NCBI GenBank assembly: GCA_027577595.1
Contig: JANBRJ010000123.1
Span: forward strand, 1-43,633
Reading direction: 5' to 3'
Length of the DNA: 43,633 nucleotides
DNA from: Coemansia sp. RSA 487
Lineage: Eukaryota; Kickxellomycota; Kickxellomycetes; Kickxellales; Kickxellaceae
Under the pieces are notes generated by a model that was not told the DNA's origin, ran no database searches, and saw nothing but the letters and a program-made list of their open reading frames with translations. A program made the position numbers and the translations under genes. Of the stretch, positions 9,878 through 20,147 are shown piece by piece. How positions within the stretch are numbered: the first letter of the stretch is position 1; every line of letters starts with the position of its first letter.

Positions 9878-10137
9878 TGTAACGGGTTTACCATGAACCC
9901 AGGATAAAATAACACAGAGTAGTTATTTAATATCTTGTTGCTTAAACTAGATAAGAAAAAGCAAAGAAAGAAATCATATGCCTTCCCTCGGAAGGCAATG
10001 ATTCACGGGCAATGCTATCCTTATATGTAGCAAAGAGCCGTTACATGTAGTGGACTATTTCGTTGTTAGTGTTTAGTGGCTGTGCAAACCCATGACAATG
10101 GGTTTGCCTTGCATACGGTCATCACACTAACGTGACA
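9878..10137 (+). mobile_element. Solo LTR fossil with 5-bp target duplication
   Basis: It is a 260-bp unit with TG...CA ends and short terminal inverted repeats (TGTAACG / CGTGACA), flanked on both sides by AAAGC (9873-9877 and 10138-10142). The perfect 5-bp duplication is typical of LTR-retrotransposon integration followed by LTR-LTR recombination. The superfamily (Ty3/gypsy or Ty1/copia) cannot be told without an internal region. Confidence 0.7.
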
Positions 10138-10180
10138 AAAGCTTTCTCCCAAGTCAATAATTTTATGTCAAAATATATTA

Positions 10181-10340
10181 TGGAGATTACAAGGATATTT
10201 TCTAGGCAGAACTTCAGTTTCTCTTCTTCGTTTATTCAATAATAACAACGGCTTTTATAGCCACCAACATATTGCCAAGGAAACCCTATGGTAGTTGGTA
10301 AGCATATATTGTATGCTTACCAAGCTTAATTGTTATCACA
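10181..10340 (-). mobile_element. Solo-LTR-like module C
   Basis: On the minus strand it begins TGTGATAACAATTAAGC. It has a perfect 10-bp-stem hairpin at 10297-10321 (GGTAAGCATA/TATGCTTACC), GGCTATAAAAGCC at 10262-10250, AATAAA at 10236-10231 and AACTGAAGTTC, and ends near TGTAATCTCCA. Length is about 160 bp with TG...CA ends. Confidence 0.5.
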
Positions 10341-10558
10341 CTCCGTGCAAGGTGGCATAGGCAGTTCATTCAGATAGTTTGCCAGGTGGAGTCCACGTCA
10401 GTTTTATAATAGCGGATTTGTTTTATTTCCATAGGTTGTTTGGGCAACAAAAGCTAGCAGCTAGCCATTCATGCCTTTGTACAAATCTCTATTTTGAACG
10501 AAATTCCTGTCTTACTAGTCAAGGTTGTGGTGCTAACCAATACATTAGCATCAGCTTG

Positions 10559-11445
10559 CTATTTGAAAGAATGCATCTTGTGTGCTTTTGTTTTGCAGCA
10601 TTGCCCGAACTTATCCGACGGTATAGTCAAGAGAAACCAGAGATCTTGCAACGCCCTACATATGCTTTTCATAGCAATATTGTTATCATCCATTCTGTAT
10701 GGAGAGTTGTCTTCATAGTATATAATCCCAGGTCCGATGCGTATGTAACCTTTACATGCAAATACGATTAGCAAGATGCTACGGCTGTGTAATGGGAAGC
10801 TCAGAATAAACGTTCTCAATGGCTGCTTCTCCCAAAAGGATATAGTATGGTCAGCTATCTGGTCAAGCTCCAGATCCGGCAGCTCAATCTCTAGAAATTC
10901 GTCGATTTTCGCTTCAAGGATTGCATGCAGACTCAAATCCATTTCGATCACCATCGTGGTAATAAAACGCTATCTTTTTTCTTCTGTGATCTAGGGATAT
11001 ATGTGGTTTGGTGATCGACTAACATACAATCGGGCTGTCGAAGGTTTGGTGGGCTTTCGGTTCTAGAATGCAACAACTGTATATTCACAGCAGCGTGAAT
11101 ATCTTTCCACATCCTGTGAAAACAATATACTAATACCTGTTCACCCGTCTGCTCAGTGTCGATAAGTTTCATTTCACTAGACGGAGGCATAAGCTTCTTT
11201 TTAGCAAAGGACAGCACATGTCTTGCCATACGGTCGAACACACCGTGTGCTGAATTGAGATACACCTCGTGTTCCTCCACAACACCCAAATGCTCTAGCA
11301 GCTCGAGTAGCTCTAGCACTGGCTCATGGCCATGTAACTTCTTGGCAAGCTCAGAATGCCTTTCAAGAAGCTTCTGATATGCCTCATCAGTAGCAGCAGT
11401 TGGGGGCGTGGTACCAACCTTTCGCGCCATAGGCGTTGACACCAT
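10559..11445 (-). pseudogene. FunK1-like N-terminal domain fragment
   Basis: Two successive minus-strand frames (11445-10948 and 10954-10559) fit together as the N-terminal, non-catalytic part of a fungal FunK1-type protein. The first ends with an NLRQPDCMLVDHQTTY segment. The second gives LEAKIDEFLEIELPDLE, QIADHTISFWEKQPLRTF and an ...VFACKGYIRIG block. These resemble the family's 'EAK...QLA.YA...QPTRRF...RSGYIR' pattern. The join needs an intron or a frame change, and no kinase lobe follows before the repeat at 10340, so it is truncated and probably dead. It is divergent from the FunK1 gene at 12042, with about 600 bp between the two starts. Assignment is by pattern memory, so moderate. 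Confidence 0.45.
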
Positions 11446-12041
11446 GTTGCTGCTTGCTGCTGACTATGGAAATGACAGAGTATATTCAGTGAAACTAGGG
11501 TAGGCTAGTACATTTGGTGCGAATTCGAATACTTTTAAAAATGAAATATGATGCTGAACTTTAACGCACGCTTTGGTTGGCATTGTTTGTAGCCTGCTGT
11601 TCAACGTTTCCTCTGGAGAGCATCGGTGGAAGGTCCTTTGGCTGCACCGAGCCTTGTGCCAATGTCGAGTTCTATGTAAGAGTTTCGTCGAGGTTAAAAG
11701 TCTTCATTCTATACCAAGTGAATTAGAAAAAGGCAGATTTGTGGGGAAGGAGAAAAAAGACAAAAGATAAACAAAGCAAAGGATTAATCGCTATTTTGTA
11801 TCTGTGATTTAATTTAAAGTAAACACTTTGATTCGAATTTATCTAGTCACAGCTTTTTTGTTTACCCGATAGTACTGTTGACAATAAGTTACTTTTTTAT
11901 GCTTTTCTTTCCTTTTCTTTCCTTTCCTTTCCTTTCCTTTCCGACGATCTGTTGCTGCTTATTTTCACAAAACTTTCGCTTTCGTAAATAACTTTTTCTC
12001 TCTATTTCTCCCCAGCCCGTTAAACTAGATTTCAAATTCAA
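11446..12041. promoter_or_regulatory. Shared upstream region of two divergent FunK1-type genes
   Basis: No gene is supported. A pyrimidine tract of CCTTT-type units (11907-11942) lies about 100 bases before the ATG at 12042; such CT-rich tracts are common in fungal core promoters. Confidence 0.45.
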
Positions 12042-14595
12042 ATGACCGCTAGAAGAAAAGCAGAGGAACAGCCTGTCTCGACACCAAAAGCGACAAAGCG
12101 CCCGTTAGTAGTGTCTTCTTTAGTAACCCCCGAAGCAAAGCGCCAAAAAACAGACTGCACTAGAGGTAAGCCATGGCAAAGGAGCATGCGAGCTAATTAT
12201 TGGCACAGAAAAGCATGGGTTAGCAAAAAAAACTAAATTACTTTGTTTTATTCCAACCTTTTAAAGTAATGCATAGGAAACATGGACGACGGCAGCTAAA
12301 AGCTTCAACAAACCACTCAAACTCCAGCTAAAAGAAGCACAGGCACGTTTTGCTCAACGGAGACACACGATCTGAGCAAAAAACAGGTCGAAAATGATCT
12401 CATAAACGAAGTAAAGGCTCAGGCGTGCGAATACCTTAAACCAAATATCCAAGGCATTGTCAATGCTGCGTCGCCAAGCGATGCCAAAGCTAAGGGTGCT
12501 GCAACACGAACGACAAACAGCATTGCCAAGCTTGTCGAGGCGCTTTTTAACGACAAGAGCTTGCTAAAGGCCGAGTACCAGAAAAACTCCAAAAAGAGGA
12601 TTAGAGACTGGCTAGCACGGAGCCCTAGTCCCAAACCAACCGCAGCCAAGGTAAACAGCCTCTTTAGCTTGTTCTCGCAGTTTCAGCGTCTAGTCCCGGT
12701 GAAGAGTAAAACAGATGGCAGCCGCAACAGCACAAACGAAACAGCACCAAAAACAGCGGTGAAAAACGAACGCCAGGTGTACAACTCTGTCAAAGCGCTT
12801 ATCAGTGTCATTTCCGAGTGTGTCAGATTGCAGGCTAATCCGAAAATGCCGCCAAAGAGGCTGATTCAGCCGTTTAAAAAGACCGATGTCCACCCGAAAG
12901 ATTCAGAGCACGACTGGCGCGTTGATATTGCATTGAAGTGCACTCCCCTGGAAGATACGTCGCCGCCATGTTATGTGCCTAAGAATTCAGCCGTGAAGGA
13001 CCCAGCCGAGTTAGAGGACAGACCAGAGCTAGCCGACACGTTTGCCTTTATAGAACGAAAACGGCACGAGACAGAGATGGATGACACATATGCGCGGCTA
13101 TTCAGCTACACAAAGGAGATATATATGGCGCAGCACGATAGACGCTTTATCTGGGGCATGGTTATGTGCAACACTACGGTACATGCTTGTATATTTGGCC
13201 CTAACTACGCAGCAGCATCTAAGGACATGAGGCTGACCACGGGTACGGGACGGAAGAACTTCATACGCTTGTTTGTTAACTGGTCGTTCTGCGATAGTTC
13301 CAAGCTAGGATACGACCCGACCACTAGCTACGACTACAAGCTGCAATGCCTTGTGATTCAGGCGGTTTCAAGCGACAACAAAGAAACGAAGGCGTTTTAC
13401 TCTCGCGAAGTGGTTATTTGCGCTGAGCGGTTGTTTGGGCGACATACGCGGTGCTTCAAAGCAACAGCTGATAGACCGTCTCCACCCGACGAAAACGACC
13501 CGCGGAAGCCTCACGAACAGATGGACTGCAACATCTTTATCAAGGATGCTTGGAGTGAGGCTCTCGAAAGTGCAGACGAAGATGATCGCGAGGAGGCGAG
13601 GCATCTTAAAAAGAGCATATGTCACCTTAAAGACATAACAAATGTCAAGGATATGTATCCTGAGCTATACGAGGACTGTGTCAGTGGACGTGTGCGTTTT
13701 ACAGACCCAGAATTGGGGAGATCGTACGAGGATAATTCCAAAACAGTGCTTGGCGCTGATGTGTGAGGAAAATTGGTTGAAAATACAGCACTACACGCGC
13801 ACAAACGCATATATACATGGGGGGTAGGCAAACCGATAAAGCATATAAAGTCTGTGCCCGAGTTTATAATTGTCGCTGCAGATATAATGCGGTGCCACTG
13901 GGAAATCGTTGAGATGCGATATCCTTCATCGCGACATCTCTGTGAACAACATGCTCGTGCGCAGAAACAGCAACGGCGAGGCTCGCGGAATGCTCATCGA
14001 CTTTGACCATTCGATTAGCATCAACGACAAAAATGATCCTACACACGCCGAGCGCACAGGCACGCTTCAGTTTATGAGCATCAGCAACCTCGACAAGTCC
14101 GAACTGAAGCCCACGGCGCTGGACGACTGGGAGTCGATGCTATATATTCTATGCTGGGTTGGAACCTTCGGATGGAACAGCAGCACACGCGCTAATAAGA
14201 CTGGTGATAGTGGAAAGTCCAGACAGCTCGACAGATGGCACAAGGGGACTCTCAAGGAGATAGCCAAAGCGAAAAGAACCGATCTCGACACTTACAAAGC
14301 CTTCCGGGCAATCACAGGTGAATTTAACCTTGGGCTGAAAAACATCGACCTGCTGTTTAATTTAGTTAAAGAGCTTCGTGATGTGCTAATCGACAAAAAC
14401 TCTGGTAAACTTGCTGGCGCACTCAAACAAGAGGAAATTATACTCAATACTAAAATGGGTGCGTATGGAAATGTAGTTCTCAGCGACCCATTCGAAGAGC
14501 GCGTTGCAAAATGGGAAGAATTATCAGAGTCGCTTCTTACGGTGCTAGAAGATTTTGCACAAAAGGCAGGAAAGCGTCTAGGAATCCTATTATAG
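12042..14595 (+). pseudogene. FunK1 fungal protein kinase, probably inactivated
   Basis: Exon 1 (12042-12165) encodes a basic leader (MTARRKAEEQPV...PEAKRQKTD). It joins in frame to exon 2 at 12328 through a GT-AG intron ending 'caaactccag'. The frame then stays open to 13763 and contains FunK1 N-terminal features: DWRVDIALKC, YTKEIYMAQHDRRFIWGM and TGTGRKNFIRLFVNWSFC. The C-lobe resumes at about 13909 with ILHRDISVNNMLVR (catalytic HRD), LIDFDHS (DFD in place of DFG, usual for this family), RTGTLQFMS and DDWESMLYILC, ending at 14595. Between 13,760 and 13,915 the conserved track passes through all three frames (ENWLKIQHYTRTNAYIHGG, then KPIKHIKSVPEFIIVAADIMRCH, then the C-lobe), implying about three small indels in 150 bases. 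Everything else is open, so recent loss or sequence error are both possible. Function of FunK1 kinases is unknown. Confidence 0.75.
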
Positions 14596-14691
14596 GCTTT
14601 AAACTATATATTTTACCTTTAAATACATTGGAAAACAAACATCTTTAACATCTTTACTCGCTAGGAATGGCTGCAAAGCCATATCTATCAT

Positions 14692-14875
14692 TGTTGATAT
14701 TACAATAAGCTTATGAAATTTCTTGATGGAACTGAAGTTCCCCCTTTCATTTATTGAATAAAATAACGGCTTTTATAGCTGAATCAAACATTAAAAATAT
14801 TTTCATATAATTGGATAGCATTAAGTTAATCATATTGTGACCCAACTTTAAAGTCGCTGAGCTGAGTTGTTATCA
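14692..14875 (-). mobile_element. Solo-LTR-like module D
   Basis: On the minus strand it begins TGATAACAACTCAGC, shares AATATGATTAACTT with module B, and has the TATA box GCTATAAAAGCC (14779-14768), AATAAA (14755-14750) and GGGGAACTTCAGTTCC, ending GTAATATCAACA. Length is 184 bp with TG...CA ends. It points at the 3' end of the FunK1 gene, so it is not that gene's promoter. Confidence 0.5.
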
Positions 14876-14911
14876 TATTGGTAGTAGCTATCTTTTTGCC
14901 TGAACCCTTAT

Positions 14912-15080
14912 TGTGCTAACAATTAGGCTCGAAGTTGCCAAGCTAGCATCATTATCAGATTGTTTGACATAGAGCCTTAGCGGCTATAAAAGCCAATATC
15001 TTTTTTGAATAAAATGGAAGAGGAACTTTAGCTCCGCTTTGCAAAACTCTTTGAAATAGTAGCAAGTAATACAAGGAACT
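14912..15080 (+). mobile_element. Solo-LTR-like module E
   Basis: It begins TGTGCTAACAATTAGGC, with GGCTATAAAAGCC at 14982-14994, AATAAA at 15008-15013 and GAGGAACTTTAGCTCC. It is placed back to back with module D, 36 bp apart. The right end is not clear. Confidence 0.45.
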
Positions 15081-15158
15081 ATTCAAATGCATTTATTGTG
15101 AATATGCAAGAATTGCAATTCCAGTGCTCGCTATGTTTGATATACAATGTACAAAAAG

Positions 15159-17875
15159 CTAAATTGTGAAAGCGACAGGGCGGCCATTCACTACCATCTC
15201 CCGTAAGATGCCATTTTCGGCATCCTCCAAACCATCTCCAAGCTGATCATAGCTAACACTATCTTCAATCTCAATGCTGCCCTCATAGTCAACAACTGGC
15301 CAGCTGATTGTGCTGTCCGCGTTTTTGGTCCCCCTCCTTCTTGTTACGATCATGCAGAACTGATTCAGTCAGAAGGATATCCCGACCACATACATGAGAT
15401 CACATGTCCTTGCCTTGTCCGCCAATGTCGAATAGTAGCGCTCGTATATCTGTGTTTGGGCTTGCATGGCTTGCTTGAAAACATGGTTTGCAACCTTGTG
15501 CCGATTACCTACAGTCGTCCGTTTTGAACTCGTCGGGGTGGTGCTGGCATCGTATCTCTTCAACTCGAAGATGTAATATTCTGGTGGTGTGCTGTCGGAG
15601 CGAATGTGGTTGAGCGTGGGGAATAACAACATGTCAGCGCGACTGTTCTCCATCATGGCTTCGTTGTGAATTGCGTATCCTGATCTTGTTATTGGGAAGA
15701 GGTATAACGACAGAATGGTCTGGTAGGATCCTTCTGATGTGTCTTCCCCAAGGCGGGGTATGTTGACCATACACAAGTGGAGCGACTGCGAAAACCGCTG
15801 GAGATCGCACTTGTAGATGTCCATTTCCTCGTGTATCGACTCGAGCAGGTTTGTACTTATTTTAAGCCGTGCTGCTATACGCTCGTAGAACTCCTCAAGT
15901 GCTCTGTGGACCTCAGAGTTCGGGATCCCAACACGGTCTTTGGCGATGGGCACAATGTAGCCCGCTTGGTAAAGCAGGCGCATGATTGTGCTTGCTTGAA
16001 GCGGTTCGCGGCCTAGGCTTTGCATATCGTGGAATGTGTCGCCCGAGCGGACCATGCAGATGTCAGCAAGCTCCTCGCGTGTCTCCTTATCAACGTCGGG
16101 TGGAAACTGGGGCTGCTCCTGGCTTCCAATGCTTTCCACGGCAGCATCGTCAATAAAGTCCAGTGACATATGCTCTGCCGGTGGGCCCTGGTGCTGCCGA
16201 TATTCGCTTTTCCAGAGAAACAATGACGAGAGATACTCGCAGTACCCGGCCGATACGATACCTATCAAAGTACTGGATATATCCAACAAGAAGATCCCGC
16301 TTGAAATTTCCGAGCTCCAAACGGGTGGTAGTGGCACGATATGGCCATTGGTTATCAGCGTAATCATTGATCAGACCCAGACATCATGGACGGTAAACCC
16401 AAATGCGTGCTGGAAGGGGTTTTCTGTGGGCTGAGTCTCGACAAATCCCGAATGCGCCATGTAACTCTCTACATTGTTCAGACCCGATCCAAGCCCAATG
16501 CCCCGAACATCGAACACGCCAACGAGTATGCCTTTATGAAGCTATTTGTTATTCCACAAATTTAAATCCCCGCAGACTTACGAAGAACAGGTTGCACATG
16601 TGGTGTAGATAACTAGCAACTGGAATTAATTGGATAGCAATGGTAGCTATCACGCAGCATAAAGTAATCTTACCTTTAGGCTTTCGCAAAGGAATTCGGA
16701 ATATGCTCGTTGGATTTTAGCTTGATCACTGGCATCTTTAGTGTGGCATAGTGTGCTCATGAAGGAGCCATCATGCTTGTCGACAATCAAAACAGATCTG
16801 CGCCCGAAAATCCTGTATAGGATCCCCATTATATCAGGAACTATTGCAGAAAGAGTTTGAATATGAGATGTGTTAAAGTCGACAGCTGATTGGAAGTGGT
16901 CGAATTTGGTTATTAGCAAAGCAATAAACTCCTTTTCCCTTTGAATAGCACGTTTATCGATGTTTAGATGCTCATACTTGTCGTATGCGCCACTTGCAAG
17001 CTGGCGGAGCAGAGTTATGTGCTTCCTTGTTGCTGAAAGCATAGAGTCACAGATATTAGACGGAGTTTCCTTAAAAGGCTTGGGGCAACTTGTCTAAAGA
17101 AAAAGCGCAAAAACATGAACTAATACCAAGAGTCCGTTGTAGAATATCACCATACACGTTAGCAAGAGTATTAAAGCAGTAGCAGTGCAGAATGTTAGCT
17201 TACCTTGCAACCAGGCATAATAACCAGATATTTTGCAAAGTTTTCCTCGAAAAACTGGGGATGCAGTCGATATAAAGCGCACTGCCAGAATTTCTTCTCG
17301 CGTTGACTCCATGGCATGTCTCCGATAATATCCAAAAGGTTTGCCAGTGTCAGTAGAAAAGCTGTTTTACTCATACGCCGCGGGTACATTCCAGCAATCA
17401 CCTTCCCAGCGTCTGTGCTCATGACATCAGCAATCGCAGCAGACTTGTCAACAAAAGTGGCTTTTTTGTCCATCATCTTAGCCCACCCGCAAAGGCCAAG
17501 CTGAATAGTGCAACCAGATATCCTTGTGCTTGGAGATCTCTGAAAAGCTGAAGGCAGAGAGGACCTATTCTCAGATATGCATGGTTGAGTATCTACCTCC
17601 TGAGAGCCAGGCTCGTGTCCACCCATTGCCAGCAATTCGTTGGGCTGGCAAGAGGAGGAATTGTCAAGCACTTCACAAACCATGTTGTCGACCTCTGCCC
17701 GTGTATAGACATCAAGCGCGTCTTTCCATAGTCTTGAATCGTCTTCCGAATTGCTGAAGAGCGATTTTGGCCATTGCTGCTGCTCGTCGCTTTCGCGACG
17801 AAGCCTTTTCTCGTACCCACTGTCCAAAGAACCCCTTCTTTTGCTGTTTGGTCCAGAGCTTTTCTCAGAGGACAT
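15159..17875 (-). pseudogene. AAA-ATPase-like / PD-(D/E)XK protein, copy 2 (decayed)
   Basis: Exons 17875-17204 and 17093-16674 have exactly the same lengths as in copy 1 (672 and 420 nt), with the same GT-AG donors. The third exon is damaged: the acceptor position is altered, a stop is present, and about 170 bp is missing relative to copy 1 (joined near 16250). The ATPase core is also degraded: RRMGKTTF has become RRMSKTAF, and the Walker B VDEYDAPF has become VDKHDGSF. Beyond the gap the C-terminal domain is open to 15372 and shows the nuclease-fold signature SRADMLLF ... YYIFELKRY (Asp, then Glu-x-Lys). A further 64-codon frame (15353-15159) may be the original tail behind a stop. It is almost certainly not functional as an ATPase. 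Confidence 0.8.
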
Positions 17876-18146
17876 TGACGTATGAAAAAGTTTGCTAAAC
17901 CGTTGAGAATGTAGATTTAAACATATTTACATAAGGCGAGTGAAGGGAAAAGAGAAATAAACTTATTTTTAATAAAAAAAAAAAACAAACCCCTTTCTTG
18001 TGCTGCGCAATTGATGCAGGTGGTTTTTGTTTTCGTTTTAATCATGTAATGTATTGACGAAAAGCTTGATTGATTGAAATCGCAGAGCCATCTCCCATCA
18101 AAGCAAGAAATTAGAAATGTGCTTGTGGGGTTAGCTCAAGTCCTTG
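15873..18146. repeat. Segmental duplication, unit 2 (partner 1-2424)
   Basis: It is collinear with the window's first 2.4 kb across exons, introns and 5' flank, differing by scattered substitutions, small indels and the 170-bp loss. The right border (about 18146) lies before module F, so the repeat module was not part of the duplicated unit. Confidence 0.85.
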
Positions 18147-18209
18147 GATCCACGCATGTTCAATGTGGTATATGCTTTGGCTATTTATTGTGTATGACAT
18201 GAGTTTTCT

Positions 18210-18421
18210 CGTTTTAAACAACAAAACAAAATGAGTGAACGAAACTAAAGCTCTCTATTTTATTCAATAACCTACGGCTTTTATAGCCAGACAAGCCTAT
18301 TAAAAAATGGCAAAGCTAATTGAAAAGAATATCTCGTATCCTTTCCAACAATATCAACTCTTTGCGAATTGATCATACTACGAGCTCGGCTTGGAAACAC
18401 ATAAGCCTAATTGTTACCACA
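18210..18421 (-). mobile_element. Solo-LTR-like module F
   Basis: On the minus strand it begins TGTGGTAACAATTAGGC, with GGCTATAAAAGCC at 18288-18276, AATAAA at 18263-18258 and GAGAGCTTTAGTTTC. The inner end is unclear. Together with module E it brackets the copy 2 pseudogene in inward orientation. Confidence 0.45.
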
Positions 18422-19052
18422 AAGTACTTGTTGTAAACCCTTACATGTAAATATTAGAGTATATGGTAAAACTGTAACATATAATTGCCATAGTACCTGC
18501 TTTATAGTTAAATAGTTTGTTCCAATTCATTTCTTACTAAATAATTTAGCTTCCTCTTGATTAAGAGCTCGTATATACTCTTTATCAACTGCGGTTTTTT
18601 TCTGTATTCCTTGATGTGCTCTATTGTCCACTGGTTGCCATTGTGAGTGTATCTTGTTGCAATGTGATGGAGAAAAAGATAAATGTAAAAGATATTGGAT
18701 AAAAGGAGAAAAGAAAAGCTGGGCTGTCGACGAGTAAACAAATTTATACACCGAACTTATGGCAAACGCTGGAGTCCACATCATGTCAGCTGGGAGCCAA
18801 TGACTTTAAACTTATTAGCTGAAATAGATGATTAATCGACAGCTGACAGAGCAACAAGGCATTTACTAATCTAACTAGACATGCTTAAAGACATGGCACT
18901 TGTATCAAATCTAATATCAATGATAGAATTTAAACCTAGTCCTGTTAAACAGAGTCTGGGCACACATGCAATACTTTATTACCTGAACCTGACTTTAACT
19001 TTATACTCTTTTATTTTTATTTTTAAAAAAAAAACACCTTTTTATTAATAAT
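18422..19052. other. Intergenic; possible small gene remnant
   Basis: Two overlapping minus-strand frames (18784-18527 and 18741-18508) contain a hydrophobic stretch followed by RYTHNGNQWTIEHIKEYRKK and a charged tail, more protein-like than chance but unrecognised. The rest is AT-rich. The last 100 bases are the upstream region of the phosphate carrier, with a T-rich/A-rich tract at 19005-19045. Confidence 0.35.
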
Positions 19053-19979
19053 ATGACTGGGATAGAGATAAACTCGAAAAAGTATTTTGCGTACTGTGGC
19101 ATCGGCGGTGTTTTAGCATGTGGAAACACACACTTTTTAATGACGCCTGTTGATATGCTCAAGTGCAGGCTTCAAATAAACAAAAGCGCGTACAAGGGTA
19201 TACTCGATGGTTTGTATCGTGTTGGGACAGAGCAGGGCGTACGTGGGCTCTTTGTTGGGGGGCTTCCAACGTACATTGGGTACTCGCTCCAAGGAATGGG
19301 GAAATACGGGTTCTACGAGTATTTCAAGTACAACTATAGCCAGATGGTAGGCACAGAGAACGCACGCCGATACAAGACATCGCTGTATCTGACGGCGTCG
19401 GCAACGGCAGAGTTTTTTGCAGACATTATGCTGTGCCCGTTTGAAGCGATAAAGGTGCGAAGACAGACGACGACGGAGCCGTTTACCGGGGGGCTCAATG
19501 GGCTGTACCGCGGAATAGTGCCCCTGTGGTTTCGACAGATACCGTATACGATGGTGAAGTTTGCGTCATTTGAAAATATTGTTGAAGGCATATATAAGCA
19601 TGCGCTGAGCAAGCCAAAGGAGCAGTATTCCAAGGGCGAGCAGCTCGGCGTGACGTTTTCAGCTGGATACATGGCTGGAATACTCTGTGCGATTGTGTCG
19701 CACCCGGCAGATACGGTGGTTTCAAAACTCAACAACATGAGTAAGGCAGCGGCGGCTGGAGCCAGCAACATGATGCTTATAGGCAAGGTGCTCAAGGAAC
19801 TTGGGCCGGTTGGAATATGGACAGGGCTTGGGCCACGGATTTTTATGATCGGAACTTTGACAGCAGCGCAGTGGTTTATTTACGATTCGTTCAAGGTGCG
19901 CACTGGGCTGCCGACCACCGGGGGAGGAGGCAGCAACAATGAAGAAAGCAAAGCGAAAGTATCCATTGCCAGCGAATAA
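19053..19979 (+). CDS. Mitochondrial phosphate carrier (SLC25A3/Mir1-Pic2 type)
   Basis: A single exon encodes 308 residues, the usual length for the family. Three carrier repeats are present, with signatures TPVDMLKCR (about residue 31), CPFEAIKVR (about 128) and HPADTVVSK (about 217). Phosphate-carrier hallmarks include GYSLQGMGKYGFYEYFK, TASATAEFFADI, LWFRQIPYTMVKF and GTLTAAQWFIYDSFKV. It sits in the inner mitochondrial membrane and imports phosphate (with a proton) for ATP synthesis; Pic2-type paralogues also carry copper, and the two cannot be separated by eye. The C-terminus is a short Gly/Asn-rich tail. No cleavable presequence is visible, as in yeast Mir1. SDH4 follows on the same strand after 168 bp, so two respiratory-chain support genes lie side by side. 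Confidence 0.9.
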   Translation: MTGIEINSKKYFAYCGIGGVLACGNTHFLMTPVDMLKCRLQINKSAYKGILDGLYRVGTEQGVRGLFVGGLPTYIGYSLQGMGKYGFYEYFKYNYSQMVGTENARRYKTSLYLTASATAEFFADIMLCPFEAIKVRRQTTTEPFTGGLNGLYRGIVPLWFRQIPYTMVKFASFENIVEGIYKHALSKPKEQYSKGEQLGVTFSAGYMAGILCAIVSHPADTVVSKLNNMSKAAAAGASNMMLIGKVLKELGPVGIWTGLGPRIFMIGTLTAAQWFIYDSFKVRTGLPTTGGGGSNNEESKAKVSIASE

Positions 19980-20147
19980 ATATCTGCAATAGGGGAATTT
20001 AGAGATAATCTTCCGATAAGAGCAGCAAATCAGGTTACAGAGCGGGAAAATGGATACAAAAAAATACCCTGAGTAGAGCTTTTTTTTTTCTCTTCTTTCA
20101 TTCAATTTCTCAATCAGTATTATTTCCTTTTTGAATTAAATAAAAAA

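Noticed and set aside
11907-11942. CCTTT repeat as a telomere-like or CRISPR-like array
   Set aside because: It is a short pyrimidine tract just upstream of a start codon, without spacers; a promoter feature is likelier.
14692-18288. GGCTATAAAAGCC elements as promoters of the neighbouring genes
   Set aside because: D and E point at gene 3' ends, only F lies upstream of a gene start, and the modules recur with hairpins and AATAAA, which fits repeats better than ordinary promoters.
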